From positions 69,059,376-69,123,375 of the forward strand of contig OZ024890.1 of the NCBI GenBank assembly GCA_964017195.1: a stretch of DNA of 64,000 bases. The letters run 5' to 3'. The translations under genes and the position numbers were made by a program. Below the pieces are notes generated by a model that searched no databases, was not told the DNA's origin, and saw only the letters and a list, made by a program, of their open reading frames with translations. Origin of the DNA: Siderastrea radians. Lineage: Eukaryota > Cnidaria > Anthozoa > Scleractinia > Rhizangiidae. Shown one piece after another: positions 58,880 through 64,000 of the stretch (the first letter of the stretch is position 1; every line of letters starts with the position of its first letter).

Positions 58880-59320
58880 GTTCTTGAATGTGAATTCTTC
58901 TTGTTAGAGATGATGGACTGTTGTTTAATTGTATACCACCCTTATCGACCTCTCACGCAGTATGTTGCAGACCTTGGAATGGAAGATGCAATTCTACCAA
59001 TTGCGTGGCGCATCTTGAATGATAGTCTGCGGACAGACGTCTCTCTCATCTACCCTCCTTATCAAATTGCCTTGGCTGCCATTTATATGGCTTGCGTCAT
59101 TCAACAGAAGGACTCCAAACAATGGTTTGCCGATTTGTCTGTTGACATGGACAAGGTATTGGAAATAACACAGGAGATTCTACAGCTGTATGAACTTTGG
59201 AAGAGTTACGATGAAAGGACAGAAATCCCAGCAATACTTAGTAGAGCACCAAAACCCAAAGTGCGACCAACATCAGCCACTCCAGGTCAAACACCTTCAC
59301 CTGTTCCTCCAGAATCTTAA
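58880..59320 (+). CDS. CCNC: Cyclin C, last exon
   Basis: After CATTTTACAG the frame reads VLECEFFLLEMMDCCLIVYH, then AWRILNDSLRTDVSLIYPPY and QKDSKQWFADLSVDMDKVLE (second cyclin box) and a Pro/Thr tail RPTSATPGQTPSPVPPES. With exon 1 the protein is 281 residues, about the length of animal cyclin C. Normal gene, no lesion seen. Confidence 0.97.
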   Translation, partial: VLECEFFLLEMMDCCLIVYHPYRPLTQYVADLGMEDAILPIAWRILNDSLRTDVSLIYPPYQIALAAIYMACVIQQKDSKQWFADLSVDMDKVLEITQEILQLYELWKSYDERTEIPAILSRAPKPKVRPTSATPGQTPSPVPPES

Positions 59321-60800
59321 CCTGTTCTTCTTAAGGATCTGTAATTGAGAAACCTTTTTTGCTCTTGGCATTGGAAGAAATTTTTAAAAAAATAATTAGC
59401 TGAACACCTTTTAACTCTTAAAGCCCCAAGAGTGATCAGCATCAAATTTCTCCTCATCATGTCAGTGTATTATAAGACATACGGGTCATGAGAATGTGGC
59501 AAATGATCACTAAAGATAAGTTGTCTTCACTTTTGAAAAAGTTCTCCCAATTAGTAATCAATAAAATCTATGGAGACCAGTAAGGAGAATTTGTGTAATG
59601 TTGGGGCTTAAAGGGTTAATGGACAGTCAACAGTACCGTGGGAAAGTGCTAGTGTCTCTGATTGGTTGTGCCGTGAGAGAGTTTTCTTTCAACCAATCAG
59701 AAGCACTACTAAGATCTGAGTAGTGACACATCATCAGTATGGAATTTCTGCGCTCGTTACTCAGACTTTGTTTTGCGAGGGCTCAAGTGGCGACCTCACG
59801 AAACGTCGGCTGTTTTCTCAAGCTATCAGTTCATGGAACTGATATAAAACAGTTCAGTTTCATATAATTTGCTATGAGTTTCCAAATTTATTCTGACTGT
59901 TTTGTTTACGTTGAACCGATCACTCTCATTATTAAGGCGTCACAAAAAGAGGGTTTTCTCTGAAGCACCAGGAATGAAATAAGATAGAATTTGACTCAAT
60001 TTATTTCAATGTGTGTCACCTTTACCATGCTTGAATAATTTTTTCCAAACGGCTTCAAATTTTCCAGCATTAGCAGGAGGCATTTGCCTCTTGATTATTT
60101 TCTTCTTTTAAAACTTCGCAATGCAAAAGTCAGAGCATACATTGTGTAAAAAGAAAGACTTTGTTTTCAATTCATGTAATGGTCTGAAATTTGCTATTTA
60201 CCGATTTACTGTCTCTTTTGGAGAGTTAAAAACAAATTATTTACAGTGTTTGTAGCACGAATGTTCGAAGCAAATTTGGAGCACACTTGATGGCTTCCTG
60301 TCTGGTCGGTGAGCCAATCAAATGTGCTCGTTTGGCACCCATTGGGAATTGTGACTGACGGGCTGAGACTCGCAGACTCAACTTGTTTAAATGGTGACGT
60401 TTTAGGATTTTATCGACAGACTGAAATGTTGGAACCAACCTTGTACGTTTTAGCACAGTAACCAGTTCCACAGTAAAGATGTGCTGAGGGTCAGTACTCA
60501 TGGACAGTGCTCATTAATGAAGCATGCCAGTTCTTCATGTCAGGATGAAAACTCGTTACTTGGATCTTTGCTCTTGAGTTTAAAGCAATTTTTTTTTCGT
60601 GTTCCCACCAAAATGAAAATTGTTTCCAACTAATCTTAGAAAAGAAAGTAGATTCAGCCATCTAAAAATGCAAAGAAAAATCTTAACCATTTAATGCGAG
60701 GGTAACCTATAGCTCTGTTTTTTCTATTTGAAAATCTATTGGAAATGGACGTCACTTTGAAAAGCGTTTAGCGCTGCTGACCAGTTGGAGCACTTTCAGC
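59321..60800. other. Cyclin C 3' region and host non-coding DNA
   Basis: AATAAAATC at about 59561 is a possible poly(A) signal. A short inverted repeat with GATTGGTTG / CAACCAATC ends lies at about 59640-59710. No gene seen. Confidence 0.4.
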
Positions 60801-60965
60801 ACCGTCCTGCCAAGGCTCACTTTGAGTTCATCTGGTTCTTAATCTGTTATTAATATCATAATAATTATTATTTCTTTTTCTTTTTGTTCTTGTTTTTACA
60901 TACCTTTTGCAATACTGTAAATAATTATAGTCATGCAAATAAAGGTTATTGTTGTTGTTCTGTTT
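60800..60965 (+). mobile_element. Probable 3' tail of a non-LTR element
   Basis: Text ending AATAATTATAGTCATGCAAA TAAAGGTTATTGTTGTTGTT has the AATAAAG-plus-short-repeat end of CR1/L2-type tails. No coding part remains. Confidence 0.4.
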
Positions 60966-63460
60966 TAAGGCCAAAAACAAATCTTCAAATGAGAAACTAA
61001 GTACATTCAGTCAACTGTTTGTAAAATAATTTTCTGTAATTGTCAACCAAAGGGATAAGTATGATCTCAGTATTGAATACGCTGCCATTTGGACGTGTCA
61101 GTTGCTTTGAAATTTAGCTTTTTTTTTTCTTATTCGTTGGAAACAGTTGCAGGGTTCTGTAGACATGTACATTTACCAAGACTCAGCATTTTATTGAGTA
61201 GTTACAAGTCTAGCCAAACTGTGATCCAGGGTATCTCTTCTTCTGGTCATTCTAGTTTAAGTTTAGTTTAAGTTCAATGATACTTAATACCAACTGTACA
61301 ATATTATAATACATGAGAAAAATAACTAACTCTAGGGGACAGGAAGAAGAGAGACGCTGGAAAAAAGTTCAGTCTAACTGGAGCCTGATAACACGGGCCC
61401 AAGAAACAGACATGGTTGCCCATGTTTTGGCTTGGGCACCAAATATTAACACTGGGCTGATATTGACACCTTTCCAATTACTCCATATCATCTATTTTTT
61501 TGCATGCCTAAAAAGTATCAATTGTTACTTGCAGCCTGTATCAGTGATTTCAATGCCATTTGATAGTGGTCACCAGAACACATCACAGCATGAACACTGC
61601 GAAATCTTTACATGCGCAAGCACTTGTCTTGCACAAAAACCTTTTTTTTCTGATCCATGGACTGTGCGTTAGATTAACATACCAGATTTGCATTGCAGCC
61701 TGTTACCTTGCCCATTTCCAACTTTTGACAACAATTTCACATCCTGGGCCTTTTAAATTTTAATTTTTGGGCTCCTTAAAAATAATGTCTCTTTGGCACC
61801 AGCCTTGATTAACCATTAGATGGTGGGTTTAACTACTGTAATAGCACGTAAAAAATTTTAATCTTTGTACGATATTTTTTTTTACTTGTATTTTGTATTT
61901 TCAGTTACTGGTAACTGTGTACATTTTTTATTGGAGATTATTAAAATGTCATGAGTTTCTGATAAGACAAAACATGCATGTGTACTTTCATTTATTTTCT
62001 GTAATCATCTCATTTTCCGACATGCTTGTGAGGTACTTATTTTCTTTGCGCTTGGCTTTTATTTTTGCCAAGCCTAGAGCAGACTAAGAGGTCAACATTA
62101 CTTATCATTCACTAATACAACATTAATTACTTCTCACATCAAGAAAGAATAAAAACTTTCTTAAAGGTTTTATTTCTCATTACTTTCACTGTGTTATCAT
62201 TCTGTCAAGAGTTTTATTATTTTGTTAAAGTTTGTTTCAGCAAAACCAGGACTGAAACGGAGGACACATTTTTATGGAATGCAAATATGGTGGCAACCAA
62301 CCTCGCCTCAGTTGCAGTCTAATATAAGTCATCAAATGCTTATCCCAAACCGTTTGCAGATCTAGTACCCACAGTGGTAACCCTAAACTGGAGTCCAATC
62401 CAACAAGATAACCATGATGCTGAGAATGTTGACAATGAAAATTAATTAAAAAGACTAAAATTGTGCAATGTCCAATTATTTTACAAATAAAAACATTTGG
62501 AACATTAGGAAATAATAGGAAATAAATCCCCACCCCCTTCAAATAATGCCTCCTGCCCCCAGATATTATTCAACAAAATATGGTAAATCTATCGTTGGTT
62601 TGTCTCACAATCAAGACGAGTCAATATAAAAAGCCTGTTGTTGACATTATAGGGAAGTTTGCAGTCCTTTATTTTTACAGATATATTTTGTTTTTGTTGT
62701 CCAGCATTCAGTTTTGCTTTTTTTCCTTTCATCACAGAGCAGCCTAATGGCAACCATCTTGTTGTGTACTAGTGATGGGTTCTCAAGGCCCCTAGAGTTT
62801 CTAAAGGACTTTGTTGTGGTCAAATAATCAGTTACTGCTTGTTTAAGTCATCTCCTTGCTATCTTTGAGAAGTATAAGTTAAGAGACAGGCATCGGACAT
62901 TTCAGCGGACACTCTGCTCTTTATTACAAGTTCAGAGATTGAAATGACTTCCATAGTCCAGTTTGTCATATAGGATCAAGCTGTATGTTAATCCTGCATT
63001 TTTACATAGTTCATTAATCTTATGAATAACTAGGAATAAATGGGTCTAGAACTAAACTATAAATATGCTAACAGTGACAACGATACAGAAATTATACTGG
63101 TACTAGAGTCAAAGCCAGCAATATTGTAGCATTATTCTTTGTCATTTTGCCATCCCACCCTGGCTACCTGGGCAAGCAATGTTGTTTGCAGCCATAAGAT
63201 GATGTTACCAATGATAGTACTCAGTTAAATCAATGATTTATTAGTGACACCAATGATCAATTAATGACCAAACTTTTGAGGCAATTAATTAGTCATTGAT
63301 TGTTCAATGAGTATTTGAAAGTGAACATACAAAAAATCATACGAGAACTGCAGATAAAAAAAATTAATAAAGGAAAGACCATCGCAGTTGTGTACAGAAC
63401 TTGAGCAGTTTCAAAAGAACTGAATATTGACAACATTGAATATTGGAAACACATTCTCAG
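60966..63460. other. Host non-coding DNA
   Basis: No gene, element or array recognised over 2.5 kb. Confidence 0.4.
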
Positions 63461-63570
63461 TGGGGTGTAGTGCTGGGTGTGCTGAACTCTCGATCAGAAG
63501 ATTGGAGGGTGAGTGTTCAAGACCTGGTCTTTGTATTGCGTTGTGTTCAGCAAGAAACTTGTCCTAAGGA
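63461..63570 (+). mobile_element. tRNA-derived SINE head
   Basis: TGTAGTGCTGGGTG (A box-like) and GTGTTCAAGACC (B box) with tRNA-like spacing. The body and 3' end are unclear. Confidence 0.55.
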
Positions 63571-64000
63571 ACACAACACTTTATCTATTGATTCAGGTGT
63601 ATAGTGGCCAGCTAACCACAGGGATCCCTCATATCAGACCAGATCAGAATCACTGCATGCTTGGCAAGGCTGCCACTTATATTTTTTGTACACGTGGTGA
63701 GGCTTGAGTGGGGTCTAGAACTGAAGCCGCCATTTTGAATGGAAGGTCTGGAACCAAAAAAGCCTTCCAAAACCTCTTGTAACTCTAGTTAATTTATTAT
63801 TCTTGTCACGCAACCAGAAGCTCCAAAGAATCTCCAAACTTTCGACCTCCTCATTTCTCCGTTCCAGACCTCACACCATCTGAAAGCGAATAAATTATTC
63901 ACTGAACAACAATTTGATGTAAGGGTCCCTGTGGCTAACTATTAAAGGAATCTGCCCTATTAAAATAACCCTTTTTTATTATTTATAAATATTGTTTATA
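63571..64000. other. Host non-coding DNA
   Basis: Nothing recognised. Confidence 0.35.

Noticed and set aside
60241..60501. Minus-strand frame after cyclin C
   Set aside because: No domain, no splice context and no homologue recognised.

Overview
The window is eukaryotic DNA, most likely from a cnidarian and probably a stony coral. The evidence is a cyclin C gene with a spliced intron at the right, pentraxin-domain exons with good splice sites, tRNA-derived SINEs, a GIY-YIG Penelope-type remnant, a LINE fragment and many palindromic MITEs. No rRNA gene and no CRISPR array were seen. The naming of a coral rather than another cnidarian is inference.

The left half (1 to about 32.7 kb) holds two Polinton/Maverick (adintovirus-like) elements, one nested inside the other. 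Element 1 is AT-rich and extends from beyond the left edge to a palindromic terminus at 32558-32739. It carries an integrase cut off by a LINE, a zinc-ribbon gene, a parvovirus-type phospholipase A2 protein, an adenain-like protease, a small core protein, a major capsid protein, a minor capsid protein, a packaging ATPase, a collagen-like fibre and a two-helix membrane protein. Most of these are broken by in-frame stops, frameshifts or missing starts, so element 1 is an old, dead copy. No DNA polymerase is visible in it.

Element 2 (9999-29972) is a complete, more GC-rich element of about 20 kb. It has terminal inverted repeats of about 230 to 290 bp and an apparent 8-bp target duplication. It sits inside the two-helix membrane protein gene of element 1. 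Its layout from left to right is: family B DNA polymerase (minus, two in-frame stops); a bidirectional promoter; a small plus gene; a long minus block encoding core proteins, a two-helix membrane protein, a Gly-rich protein, packaging ATPase, a tRNA-like Pol III gene, adenain-like protease, hexon-like capsid protein, three basic core proteins, two paralogous minor capsid proteins, a chromodomain integrase and a GRF zinc-finger protein; then an early-looking right arm with a SLOG-domain protein, an acidic protein, two small paralogues and a RING finger protein. Capsid, protease, ATPase and integrase genes are intact; the polymerase is not.

Element 2 also carries readable regulatory DNA. There are two copies of one bidirectional promoter module (TATA, CACGTG, CCAAT and a G/C palindrome), a 44-bp tandem CCAAT repeat promoter, TATAAAA boxes before many genes, two CArG boxes beside the right terminus and a TGACGTCA site inside each terminal repeat.

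The right half (32.7-64 kb) is host DNA: a 9-bp-unit minisatellite of about 1.2 kb, a tandem pair of pentraxin-type genes (one exon of the first, five exons of a frameshifted second), a nest of non-autonomous DNA transposons at 51.9-54.9 kb, a 676-bp tandem duplication, and cyclin C. Long stretches of it show no gene.
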